A stretch of 48,654 nt of DNA from NCBI RefSeq assembly GCF_002078235.1, contig NZ_MSGP01000081.1, forward strand, positions 1 to 48,654, given 5' to 3'. The stretch's first letter is position 1. Each line of letters starts with the position of its first letter. The stretch is from Streptomyces viridosporus (lineage in GTDB: Bacteria; Actinomycetota; Actinomycetes; Streptomycetales; Streptomycetaceae). Position numbers and translations under genes: made by a program. Shown here one piece after another: positions 34,164 to 42,005 of this stretch. A model generated the notes under the pieces. That model saw only the letters and a list, made by a program, of their open reading frames with translations. It was not told the DNA's origin and searched no databases.

Positions 34164-34175
34164 GGGGAGGTCGCG

Positions 34176-34724
34176 ATGACCAATGAACCTCAGCTTCAGG
34201 CGAAGCGTCCGGTCAGTGCCTCGCTCGCCGGCCCGTACGGCCACCCGTTCCACCCGATCCTGGTGACCGTGCCGATCGGCGCCTGGGTGGCCAGCCTGGT
34301 GTTCGACATCGCTTCCCATGTCGTGCACCGTCCGGGCTTTCTGACCCAGGGCTCGCAGTGGTTGATCGCCGTAGGCGTGATCGGAGCCCTGCTGGCGGCG
34401 ATCGCCGGGTTCCTCGACCTGTTCGCGATTCCTACCGCTACCCCGGCCTTTCGCACCGCCCTGGTCCACATGTCGTTGAACCTGCTGGTCACCGCCGCCT
34501 ACGTCGGCAACTTCCTGTGGCGCCACAGCACCTACACCGACGGCGGGAGTGTCGGCCTCGGCGGGCTCATTCTTTCCGCGGTCAGCCTGGCGGCTCTGGG
34601 CGTCTCGGGATTCCTGGGCGGCAAGCTCGCCTACCGCTACGGCGTGCGGGTCGCCGACGAGAGCACCCAGGCCGAGGGATACACGCGCGGCCGCAGCGCG
34701 AAGGACGTCCGCTCCGTCGTGTGA
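34176..34724 (+). CDS. DUF2231 membrane protein
   Basis: The 182-aa protein starts at the ATG at 34176 behind GGGGAGG. It has the family start GPYGHPFHPILVTVPIGAWV and four helices (VASLVFDIASHVV, WLIAVGVIGALLAAIAGFLD, TALVHMSLNLLVTAAYVGNF, LILSAVSLAALGVSGFLGGK). Histidines in HPFHP and in LVHMSLN could bind haem or metal; the family is otherwise uncharacterised. The next gene, also a membrane protein, follows on the same strand after 75 bp. Confidence 0.87.
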   Translation: MTNEPQLQAKRPVSASLAGPYGHPFHPILVTVPIGAWVASLVFDIASHVVHRPGFLTQGSQWLIAVGVIGALLAAIAGFLDLFAIPTATPAFRTALVHMSLNLLVTAAYVGNFLWRHSTYTDGGSVGLGGLILSAVSLAALGVSGFLGGKLAYRYGVRVADESTQAEGYTRGRSAKDVRSVV

Positions 34725-34798
34725 CCCGGCCCGCGCACCCCCACGGTGGCCGGTGTCGTCCGGCCGTCTCCGGCATCGTCATCGCTCGGGAGGTCCCC

Positions 34799-35257
34799 AT
34801 GAACATCGCCGCACTGATCATCTGGGTGGTCACCGCCCTCGGCGGCTTCTACCTGCTCGGCACCTGGGTCCGACACGGCGGGGTCCGGCAGCAGCAGGCC
34901 GGCACCAGCCGCCTGCCCGCTCCGGTCGTCTTCGGGCACTTCGCCCTGGCCACGATCGGGCTGGTGGTGTGGATCATCTATGTCATGGCCGACGAGACCG
35001 CCCTGGCCTGGACCGCGTTCGGTCTGCTGCTGCCGGTCGCTCTGCTGGGATTCGTGATGCTGGCCCGTTGGATCCCCGTCCACCGCGACCGCGCCACAGC
35101 CGGGGCAGCACCGGCCAGCACAACGGCGTACGGAGCCGAGGGGGCCGTCCCTGCCGAACGGCACTTCCCGCTGACAGTGGTGCTGGCACACGGCCTGCTC
35201 GCCGTGACCACCCTCGTCCTGGTCCTGCTCACTGCCCTGGGCATCGGCGGCAGCTGA
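34799..35257 (+). CDS. Unknown four-helix membrane protein
   Basis: The 152-aa product starts at the ATG at 34799 behind GGGAGG. Helices are near residues 2-22, 44-66, 70-90 and 128-148 (LIIWVVTALGGFYLLGTWV, VVFGHFALATIGLVVWIIYV, TAFGLLLPVALLGFVMLARW, LTVVLAHGLLAVTTLVLVLL). Conserved-looking His occur in FGHFALA and VLAHGLL. I do not know the family by name. It probably acts with the DUF2231 protein upstream and shares its regulation. Confidence 0.75.
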   Translation: MNIAALIIWVVTALGGFYLLGTWVRHGGVRQQQAGTSRLPAPVVFGHFALATIGLVVWIIYVMADETALAWTAFGLLLPVALLGFVMLARWIPVHRDRATAGAAPASTTAYGAEGAVPAERHFPLTVVLAHGLLAVTTLVLVLLTALGIGGS

Positions 35258-35446
35258 CGTGACCGAGCGCCCGCACCGCACCACTGAGGGCCGGCCCTGG
35301 ATTCGGCGGGTTGTCCGTCCTGCGCGGGAGCGGATGCCCGCTCCCGCGCAGACCGGTCACTCCTGAAGGTGCTCTGCTGCGGCCGCCCGGGACAGCCGCG
35401 GGCTGAGGCCGGGGACTCCGGAGACGACGGCCTGTGTAGCATGGGG

Positions 35447-35556
35447 GTCGCGAAGGGGAGTAGTCCCGAGAACCGCTGGTCGACATACTGGACGTCCGAG
35501 GATGTCCCGGCCATCGGGCCGCCGCACACGATGCGGGGCGGACGAGACCTTCGGCC
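35447..35556 (+). ncRNA. yybP-ykoY (manganese) riboswitch
   Basis: The 5' conserved block GCGAAGGGGAGTAGTCCCG (35450-35468) and the 3' block GACGAGACCTTCGGCC (35541-35556) are the hallmarks of yybP-ykoY aptamers; GAGACCTTCGGCC and GAAGGGGAGTAG are near consensus. The P1 pairing is GCGAAGG with CCTTCGG-type sequence. These RNAs bind Mn2+ and turn on exporters. The gene downstream belongs to a family known to be controlled by this riboswitch. Confidence 0.88.
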
Positions 35557-35567
35557 AAGGCATGATC

Positions 35568-35590
35568 CTGCCCGCACACCGTGCGGGCAG
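35568..35590 (+). terminator. Expression-platform hairpin of the riboswitch
   Basis: CTGCCCGCAC (35568-35577) and GTGCGGGCAG (35581-35590) form a perfect 10-bp stem with a 3-nt loop, 11 nt after the aptamer. It could act as a terminator that is relieved when manganese binds. No U-tract follows, so Rho-linked or other control is also possible. Confidence 0.6.
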
Positions 35591-35684
35591 CTCCGTCGTG
35601 CCGGGCCGAAAGGGTTCCTCCCGTCGCCCGCCTGGGTGCCGTTACGAGTCCGCGGCCCGGCCCAGCAGAAAGCACCGTTCCGGA

Positions 35685-36266
35685 ATGACATTCGACCCCC
35701 TGGCGATCATCACCGCCTTCGGGCTGATCTTCCTCGCCGAACTTCCCGACAAGACCATGTTCGCCTCACTGGCCATGGGCACCCGCATGCGCCCGTTGTA
35801 TGTGTGGTTCGGCACGTCCACTGCGTTCATCGTGCACGTCGCGATCGCGGTGGGCGCCGGGAGCCTCCTCAGTCTGCTGCCGGACATGGTCGTCAAACTC
35901 GTCTCCGCGGCCCTGTTCGCGTTCGGAGCCTTCGTCCTGCTGCGCGGCGGAGACGATGACGACGAGGACGGGGCGGCCCGCACGGTCACCGGGTTCTGGC
36001 CCGTCTACACCACCGCCTTCATGGCCGTCTTCATCAGCGAGTGGGGCGATCTCACCCAGATCACCACCGCCAACCTCGCCGCCACCAACGGCTGGCTGCC
36101 GACCGCGATCGGCTCCGCCGCCGCCCTGATGTCCGTCTCGGCTCTGGCCCTGCTGGTGGGCCGGTTCATCGCCCAGCGCGTCCCGCTCAAGACCGTGCAG
36201 CGTTTCGGAGCGCTGTGCATGGCGGCCCTTGCCATCTGGACCCTGGTCGAAGCCTTTACCGGCTGA
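35685..36266 (+). CDS. TMEM165/GDT1 (UPF0016) family manganese exporter
   Basis: The 193-aa protein starts at the ATG at 35685. It has six helices in two repeats, each with the family ExGD-type motif: Glu19-Leu-Pro-Asp22-Lys-Thr and Glu119-Trp-Gly-Asp122-Leu-Thr. The acidic loop GGDDDDEDG separates the halves. Bacterial members (MneA/Mnx) export manganese, and the riboswitch upstream supports that role. The first motif has Leu-Pro in place of Met-Gly, which is common in actinobacteria. Confidence 0.9.
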   Translation: MTFDPLAIITAFGLIFLAELPDKTMFASLAMGTRMRPLYVWFGTSTAFIVHVAIAVGAGSLLSLLPDMVVKLVSAALFAFGAFVLLRGGDDDDEDGAARTVTGFWPVYTTAFMAVFISEWGDLTQITTANLAATNGWLPTAIGSAAALMSVSALALLVGRFIAQRVPLKTVQRFGALCMAALAIWTLVEAFTG

Positions 36267-36422
36267 CATTGCGTACGCGTGCCGCAGCCGCCCCGGACAT
36301 CCGGGGCACGCGTCAGAGGCAGGGCCCCCTGGAATCCGCCGTCGGTCCCGGGGGCCTTGCTCCAGTCGCATGTTTCTGTGACGACGTCGCGAAGTACCGG
36401 GGCGGCGGGGTCGGCGTCCGTC

Positions 36423-37338
36423 TCAGTCGGCTGGTGCGCGACGTGGGCGGGACGAGGGCGGGCCGAAGGCCGTCGCGAGCTGGTCGAGCAGGAGCCCTGC
36501 GGACGGGTGCGGATCGCGACGCGGTGTGATCGTGTCGATGCCGCGGGTCGGGGGATCGACGAGGGTCACTGTGGTGACGTCGGTCCGCAGCGCGCACGTC
36601 AGCACCCTGGGTATCAGCGCGATGGCGTGGCCGGTTGCGACCAAGGCCATCTTGCCGGGCAGATCGGCCGCGGTGAGGTCGATACGGGCGGTGACTCCGG
36701 CGCGGGCGGCGTGCTGGTGCAGCAGCGCCGCCGAGCCGTCGTTGTCCTCGACCCAGGTCTGGTCGGCCAACTCCCGAATGTGCACTGGGCCGCGCCCGGC
36801 CCGCGGATGTCCGGCGGGCAGCACGACGACCATCTCGTCCATCCCCAGGAACCGTCGTTCGACACGCGGGCGTCGGGTAGCCCCGGCGGCGCGTCGGTGA
36901 CGACAGCGACGTCGAGATCGCCGGTGATCACGCGGTCATGCAGTTGTTCGCTCAGTCCGGGCAACAGGCTCCACCGAAAAGGGGCGGCCCTGTCCAGCAG
37001 GCGGCCGATCGCCACGGGCACGATCCCGGCGGCCAGAGACGGAGTCGCGCCGACGGCCAGCGGCCGACTGAGCGCCCCGTCACGCATCTCCCGCACAGCA
37101 CGCAGGGCCCGTTCGCCTCGTTGAGTGCGACCAGGGCGTGGTGACGGAACACCTCGCCGGCGGGCGTCGGACGCACGCCCCGTGCGTGCCGCCGCACCAG
37201 CGGCACTCCGAGCTGACGCTCCATCCCCGCGATCTGTCGGGAGACGGCCGACTGCGTGTAGCCGAGCTCGGCGGCTGCCGCCGACAGCGACACGAGCCGA
37301 CACACCGTCACGAACGTCCACCACGCAGTCAACTCCAT
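36423..37338 (-). pseudogene. LysR-family regulator with two frameshifts
   Basis: From the ATG at 37338 the DNA-binding domain is intact (MELTAWWTFVTVCRLVSLSA, then YTQSAVSRQIAGMERQLGV). Near 37110 the text shifts (ALVALNEAN to ERALRAVREM, consistent with one lost G), giving VGATPSLAAGIVPVAIGRLL and LDVAVVTDAPPG. Near 36860 it shifts again to VERRFLGMDEMVVVLPAGHP and runs to 36423 with IALIPRVL. All parts of a LysR protein are present, so decay is recent or the breaks are sequencing errors. It is divergent from the dehydrogenase fusion. Confidence 0.8.
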
Positions 37339-37434
37339 CGCACAAGCGTGCCTGGCCGTCATGCGTATCCCGCATGGTCACCCTGCGAGATCTGCGCTTC
37401 TCGCAACTGGCGCGATGCCTCCACGCTGGGGTGC

Positions 37435-38604
37435 ATGACCGCACCGCACACGATCGCCGTCCTCGGCTTGGGCCGGATGGGCACCGCGATCGCGACACGG
37501 CTCGCCGACCACTGGGACGTCGTCGGTCGGACGCGCTCCGGACGCACGTCAGGCGTTGTCGAGACGACCGGTGACCCCAACGACGCTGTGGCGAAGGCCG
37601 ACATCGCGCTCTTGGCGTTGTTCGACGGCCGGGCCTGCCGGCAGGTCGTCGACCGCGTCCGCGACTCGCTGCGCACGGACACGATCGTGCTGAACACGAG
37701 CACCGTCGCCCCCGCCGAGGCGGCCGGGCTGGCCCGGCACCTCGGCCCGTCCTACGTCCACGCACCCGTGCTCGGCTCCGTGCCGACTGCCGCCGCCGGC
37801 GCCCTGCACATTCTCGCCGCGGCCGACCAGGAGGCACTCGACCGAGTCCGGCCGGTCCTGGAAGCGCTTGGTACCGTGCGCCGCGTCGACGACGCCGCCA
37901 CCGCCGCTGCACTCAAACTGGTCGCCGACAACAGCCTCGCCGGCGCCGTCCTCGCGCTGCGCGACTCACTGCGGCGGGCCGACGCCCTCGGCCTGTCCCG
38001 CGCCCAGGTGCTGGACATCCTCGAGCTCGGCCGGCTCGGCGGGCTCGTCGCCCCCAAGCGAACCTTCCTCGCCGGCCAGCCGACCGCTGTCGCGGCCGCG
38101 GCCGAGTTCACGATCGGCGCGCCGGCCAAGGACATGGCACTGCTGGCCGCCGCGTCAAACGCCCCCCTGCGCAGCGCGGCCGACCTGGCCGACACTCCTG
38201 CCGACCCTGAGGCCGACATCGCCGTTGCTGCCACGGTCCCCGCCGTGGGTGACGCCGTGCTCGAACCGCTGCGCGCCTACATCCGCGGGCACGCCACCGG
38301 CGACCCCACCCACTTCCGCGACGCGTTCTTGCCCACCGCTCACATCGAGGGAATCCGGGACGGCGTATTCGTCTCCTGGCGCCTGGACGGGTACTGCGCT
38401 CTCTTCCACGGCAGGCCGGCCGCGGACGAACCGACCCGCTCCCGCCGCATCGACGCCATCGATGCCCACGGCACCGTCGCGACCGCGTCCATGACGCTGT
38501 GGCACGGCACTGACACCTTCACCGACATCTTCTTGCTGGTCCACGTCGACGGCCGCTGGCGCACAGCCAACAAGGCCTACCACCGAAGCGTCCCCGTGAC
38601 GTGA
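37435..38604 (+). CDS. NAD(P)-dependent beta-hydroxyacid dehydrogenase fused to an NTF2-like domain
   Basis: The 389-aa protein starts at the ATG at 37435, since the fold begins right there with TIAVLGLGRMGTAIATRLAD (residues 6-25). Residues 1-275 are a 3-hydroxyisobutyrate/6-phosphogluconate-type dehydrogenase or imine reductase: LNTSTVAPAEA, APVLGSVPTAAAGAL and ALKLVADNSLAGAVLAL, with Lys in the usual catalytic place. Residues about 280-389 (LRAYIRGHATGDPTHFRDAF, then FTDIFLLVHVDGRWRTANKA) are a lumazine-binding-like NTF2 domain. It is divergent from a LysR gene, which would be its expected regulator. Confidence 0.85.
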   Translation: MTAPHTIAVLGLGRMGTAIATRLADHWDVVGRTRSGRTSGVVETTGDPNDAVAKADIALLALFDGRACRQVVDRVRDSLRTDTIVLNTSTVAPAEAAGLARHLGPSYVHAPVLGSVPTAAAGALHILAAADQEALDRVRPVLEALGTVRRVDDAATAAALKLVADNSLAGAVLALRDSLRRADALGLSRAQVLDILELGRLGGLVAPKRTFLAGQPTAVAAAAEFTIGAPAKDMALLAAASNAPLRSAADLADTPADPEADIAVAATVPAVGDAVLEPLRAYIRGHATGDPTHFRDAFLPTAHIEGIRDGVFVSWRLDGYCALFHGRPAADEPTRSRRIDAIDAHGTVATASMTLWHGTDTFTDIFLLVHVDGRWRTANKAYHRSVPVT

Positions 38605-38704
38605 TGTCGCGTCTGTCGTCACTGGCACATGTGGGTCCGTAGCATCCGCGCCGGCCAGAGGGCCTGGCCGTGCCGGAGTGTCCCCGTGAGCGACCCCCCG
38701 GCCC

Positions 38705-38758
38705 CGGCTCTACAAGAGCGACTTGTCCGACGAGCGTCGGACCCTGATCGAGCTGAAG
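38705..38758 (+). pseudogene. IS5-family transposase scrap
   Basis: Eighteen codons read RLYKSDLSDERRTLIELK, the usual first residues of an IS5-type transposase (LYKSDLSDERW-LIEP). Nothing further of that gene remains. Confidence 0.6.
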
Positions 38759-38775
38759 GTCCCCGAGGTCGCGCG

Positions 38776-38920
38776 GGGACCTTTGGCCCACAGCCGGTCG
38801 AGAAGAGGCGGAGTCGGCTCGGTGGGGCGGACGAGATGGTCCTGTCGCTGTCCACGAAGGGGCTGACCCACGGGGAGGCCTTCGCGCACCTGGCCGAGGT
38901 CCATGGGGCGGAGGTGCGCT
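38776..38920 (+). pseudogene. IS256-family transposase fragment
   Basis: The frame reads GTFGPQPVEKRRSRLGGADE, then MVLSLSTKGLTHGEAFAHLA and EVHGAEV. It matches the region of IS256 (mutator-type) transposases just before the DDE core (VDEMVLSLSAKGLTHGEI). It is cut on both sides. Confidence 0.75.
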
Positions 38921-39071
38921 GATCGTCACCGCGATCCTGGGTGTGATCGCTGCGGTGGTGGCCATAAGCGGGAAGAAGCAGGTCGACCAGGCCGCACCGC
39001 CCACGCCCGAGCAGACGATCGAAGACGTGAAGGCCGGGGTGGCCGAGATCAAGGAGAGTGCACACCGATGA
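38916..39071 (+). pseudogene. DUF1469 (phage holin III-like) C-terminal remnant
   Basis: The frame reads ALIVTAILGVIAAVVAISGK, then KQVDQAAPPTPEQTIEDVKA and GVAEIKESAHR before TGA. This is the last helix and tail of DUF1469 membrane proteins, which usually precede DUF3618 genes in actinobacteria. The first 80 or so residues were replaced by the IS fragments on the left. Its stop overlaps the ATG of the DUF3618 gene. Confidence 0.75.
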
Positions 39072-39580
39072 CCCAGCCGCCCCACGACGAGCCCACCGCC
39101 TCCAGCCCGGAGGAGCTGCGCGAACAGGTCGAGCAGACCCGTGCCGAGCTCGGCGAGACGGTCGAGGCGCTCGCGGCCAAGACCGACGTCAGGACCCGCG
39201 CCCAGGAGAAAGCCGTCGAGGTCAAGGAGCAGGCCGTCGCCAAAGCCGGCGAGCTGAAGGAGCAGACCACGGTCAAGGCCGGGGAGCTGAAGGAACAGAC
39301 CACGGTCAAGGCCGGGGAGCTGAAGGCGAAGGCCGCCGCCCTGGCACACCAGGCGCAGGACAAGCTGCCCGACCCGGTCAAGGACAAGACCGCCCGGGCC
39401 GCCGAGCAGGCCCGGGGCAAAGCGGCCCAGGCCGGCCGGCTGTGGGAGGACAAGGCACCCGAGCCGGTGCGGCGGAAGACGGCTCAAGGGGCGCAGTTGG
39501 CGCGGGACAACCGCAACCTGCTGCTCGCAGCCGCGGGCGTAGCCGTCGCCGTATGGTTGACCTGCCGCCGCAAGGGGTGA
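39068..39580 (+). CDS. DUF3618 membrane-anchored coiled-coil protein
   Basis: The 170-aa protein starts at the ATG at 39068. Residues 10-45 are the DUF3618 domain (SPEELREQVEQTRAELGETV, EALAAKTDVRTRAQ). A long Lys/Ala/Glu helix follows, containing two 33-nt tandem copies of AGELKEQTTVK (39245-39310) and part of a third. The C-terminus is a membrane helix (NLLLAAAGVAVAVWLTCRRK). Such proteins accompany DUF1469 and DUF4235 proteins and are linked to envelope or osmotic stress. Since the DUF1469 gene upstream is broken, the promoter of this gene may be changed. Confidence 0.88.
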   Translation: MTQPPHDEPTASSPEELREQVEQTRAELGETVEALAAKTDVRTRAQEKAVEVKEQAVAKAGELKEQTTVKAGELKEQTTVKAGELKAKAAALAHQAQDKLPDPVKDKTARAAEQARGKAAQAGRLWEDKAPEPVRRKTAQGAQLARDNRNLLLAAAGVAVAVWLTCRRKG

Positions 39581-39585
39581 GCCGG

Positions 39586-39852
39586 ATGAAGGCATCGGAG
39601 ATCGCATACAAGCCGGTCGGACTCGCCGCGGGCGCCGTGGGCGGCATGGCCGCCGGAACGGTGTTCAAGCAGACGTGGAAGACGCTCGGCCACGACGAGA
39701 ACGCCCCCGATGCCACCGACGAGGAACGCAACCGGGGCGAGGTGCTGCGGGGCGCCACGCCGCAGGGCGCCCTCTTCGCCGCGGTCACGGCCGCCGTCGA
39801 TCGCGTCGGCGTCACCATGACGTACCGTCTGACCGGCACCTGGCCCGGCTGA
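39586..39852 (+). CDS. DUF4235 small membrane protein
   Basis: The 88-aa protein starts at the ATG at 39586 (GGGG nine bases upstream; a GTG at 39577 is in frame but lacks room for a ribosome site). It has the family pattern KASEIAYKPVGLAAGAVGGM, then VFKQTWKTLGHDENAPDATD and VLRGATPQGALFAAVTAAVD, with two short hydrophobic segments. The gene follows the DUF3618 gene at once and completes the pair. The molecular function is unknown. Confidence 0.88.
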   Translation: MKASEIAYKPVGLAAGAVGGMAAGTVFKQTWKTLGHDENAPDATDEERNRGEVLRGATPQGALFAAVTAAVDRVGVTMTYRLTGTWPG

Positions 39853-39935
39853 CGCGCCCAGGAGGGGTGCCGGTGTGCCATGGACACCGGCGCCCCTCCC
39901 CGGGCAGGTACCCGCACGGAAAGATCACCACAGCA

Positions 39936-40223
39936 GTGTCCGTTCACCACGTGATACCCGCGCTGACCGCAGCGGCGGTCACGGGCATCGTCCTGGCCGC
40001 CCGCCGGATCGCCCTGCATCGGCACGGCCGTGACCCCGGCCTCAGCGCGACCCTACCGATGGGGCGCCGCACCTCCTATGAGCCCGGCCGCGCCACGGCC
40101 GGGGTCGTGTCACCGGCCGCCGCACCACCGGACGAAGCCGCCTGGTCCGCTGTGCACGAAGCTGAGCAACACGTCCACCGCTGCTGGGAGCATCTCCAGA
40201 AACGTGCCGACCCGTCCGACTGA
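39936..40223 (+). CDS. Hypothetical 95-aa protein
   Basis: A GTG at 39936 opens a frame with one N-terminal membrane helix (VIPALTAAAVTGIVLAARRI) and a hydrophilic tail ending in EQHVHRCWEHLQKRADPSD. No family is recognised. It follows the DUF4235 gene by about 80 bp on the same strand. Confidence 0.45.
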   Translation: MSVHHVIPALTAAAVTGIVLAARRIALHRHGRDPGLSATLPMGRRTSYEPGRATAGVVSPAAAPPDEAAWSAVHEAEQHVHRCWEHLQKRADPSD

Positions 40224-40813
40224 CCGGCCGCTGTTCACGTTCACCTGGGACAGGGCAGCGAGGGTACGAGGGCGCTCCGGCCGCCCAGGAAAGAGGCCGG
40301 AGCGCAACGAACGCTCGGAGGACTCGCACGAGCCCCGGTCTCCAGCACGGCGCGCTGCTGCGAGAGGGGCGGCCGTGGCACTGTCACGTCGGCCGACGCG
40401 CGGGATCATCTTGGGGCTGGCCGTGCCGGGGAGGGGAGCACCGGGGAGACCGTGCCGCCGTCGTACAAGGAGCACCGGTACTCGGCCGAAGTGATCGCGC
40501 GCGCCACCGCCTCACCGCACCCGGCTACCGCACCGAGACGAACCAGCGTTTCGCCACCCGGAAGCAGGCCGCCGGCACGACCGCGCCGGTCTGACAACGG
40601 CCGTCCGCCGGGGCGACACGAGGCGATACCTGTCCTGACGAGTTGGCAGCACCGCCCAGCCACAACAATGCGACAGCGCCTTCGAGGTGCAGGTGAGCAG
40701 TGGTTCCCATAATGTGGTTCTTGGAGTGCTTCCAGGGGGTTTCCTCTCCATTGTCTGGAGTGTCGGCGGTAGTTCCCGTAGCCGCATGAGTCACCGCACC
40801 TTCAGGAGACAGG
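40224..40813. other. Gap with a possible IS6 scrap
   Basis: At 40452-40500 the plus strand reads VPPSYKEHRYSAEVI, like the start of IS6-family transposases (PPSYKGHRYPVEVI). The rest is non-coding debris as far as I can see. The last 100 bp may hold the promoter of the next gene. Confidence 0.45.
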
Positions 40814-41218
40814 ATGACCACGCAGCGTGCCTCCCCTCGCCCTGCCTCGGTTTACGCACTCGCCGGGATCCGACTCTTCAACGGCGCCACCGGACTGCTG
40901 GCACCGGCCCTGCTCATCCGGCGTCTCGATCCCGGCCGCGAGGCGCTCAGTCCGGCGGCTGTCTACGCCTTCCGGCTCTTCGGGACTCGTACGCTCCTGC
41001 TCGGCCTCGATCTGCTGACGAACCACGGCGATCGGCTGCGGGAAGACCTGCGCGAAGGCGTCCTGATCCACGGCAGTGACACCGCGACGGCGGCCACGCT
41101 CGGTCTCAACGGTCGGCTTCCGCCGCGCACCGCGGTGCTGACCACGCTGATCTCGGCCGTCAATACGGTCCTGGCCGCCACCTCGCTCGCCAACTCCGCG
41201 AAGGGGAAGCGGAAGTGA
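40814..41218 (+). CDS. Small membrane protein, possibly DUF4267-like
   Basis: The 134-aa protein starts at the ATG at 40814 behind CAGGAGACAGG. It has three or four hydrophobic segments (ASVYALAGIRLFNGATGLLA, SPAAVYAFRLFGTRTLLLGL, TAVLTTLISAVNTVLAATSL). Its stop overlaps the GTG start of the oxidoreductase remnant (41215), so it was once part of an operon with it and perhaps with the haem enzyme. Confidence 0.7.
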   Translation: MTTQRASPRPASVYALAGIRLFNGATGLLAPALLIRRLDPGREALSPAAVYAFRLFGTRTLLLGLDLLTNHGDRLREDLREGVLIHGSDTATAATLGLNGRLPPRTAVLTTLISAVNTVLAATSLANSAKGKRK

Positions 41219-41946
41219 CCGCGGAGCCCGCTGGTGCTCCCCCGGCCGAGACGGGTTTCGACTACGTCGGCGCCGGTGCCGGCGCGGGAGGCGGGCCGCC
41301 GGCGGCCGACCTTGTCACCGCGGGCATGCGCGCCCGGCTCCTCGCCGCCCCTGGGCCGACCGTCCAGGACGCACAGTTGCTGGAGGTCATCCTCTCCCCC
41401 GTGGAGGGCACGCTCGCCGGCTTCCACGCGCCGCAGCCCGGAACCGAACCGGATCGCTGTTACCGGGCCGGGCAACGCGGTGAGGGCCTGGGCACGACCA
41501 ACGGCGCCGTCGGCGGTATCACCCGCAAGTCCCTCCCGGAGCCGACCGCTTCCGACCTGTTCGTCTTCGGCGGCCCCTTCGACTTCCGGAGCTACTACCC
41601 TGGCTGCTCGCCCGACCTGACCCACCACGAGGACCGCATCACGTGGGCCATCCTCAAGAGCTTCAGCCACAACACCGAGGATCGGCTGCGGCTGCGCTCC
41701 ATCGACTCCCGTGACATCCCGCTGGTGCACTTCCCCTACTTCACCGCGGGCACGGGCACGGGCAAGGACGGTCCGGGCCTGGAAGCCATGACCCATGCCG
41801 TGGAGTTCGTACGCGGGGTGGACCACCTGCGGATCGTCGACGCTTCGGTCCTCCCCCGCATTCCCGGATTCTTCGTCGCCGCCCCATCCACATGATCAGC
41901 GAGAAAGCGAGCGACGTGATGCTCGGCGATGCCGCCCGCACCTGAA
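41215..41946 (+). pseudogene. GMC oxidoreductase with internal deletions and 3' frameshift
   Basis: The N-terminus FDYVGAGAGAGGGPPAADLV is the FAD-binding start of GMC enzymes. The next recognisable parts are FHAPQPGTEPDRCYRAGQRG, SDLFVFGGPFDFRSYYPGCS and RIVDASVLPRIPGFFV, the usual C-terminal signature. The frame then stops at 41895, while the normal ending HMISEKASDVMLGDAART lies in another frame to 41946. At 226 residues it is less than half the usual 500-600; the flavin-binding and catalytic His regions are lost. Confidence 0.8.
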
Positions 41947-42005
41947 CCGCCACGGCCTCGCCGCCCCCACGCGAAACGGCCAGAAGCAACCCGAGGAGTG
42001 TCCCG

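Noticed and set aside
41215..41895. A functional short GMC oxidoreductase
   Set aside because: It is less than half the family length, lacks the middle of the flavin domain and the catalytic His region, and its natural C-terminus is out of frame.
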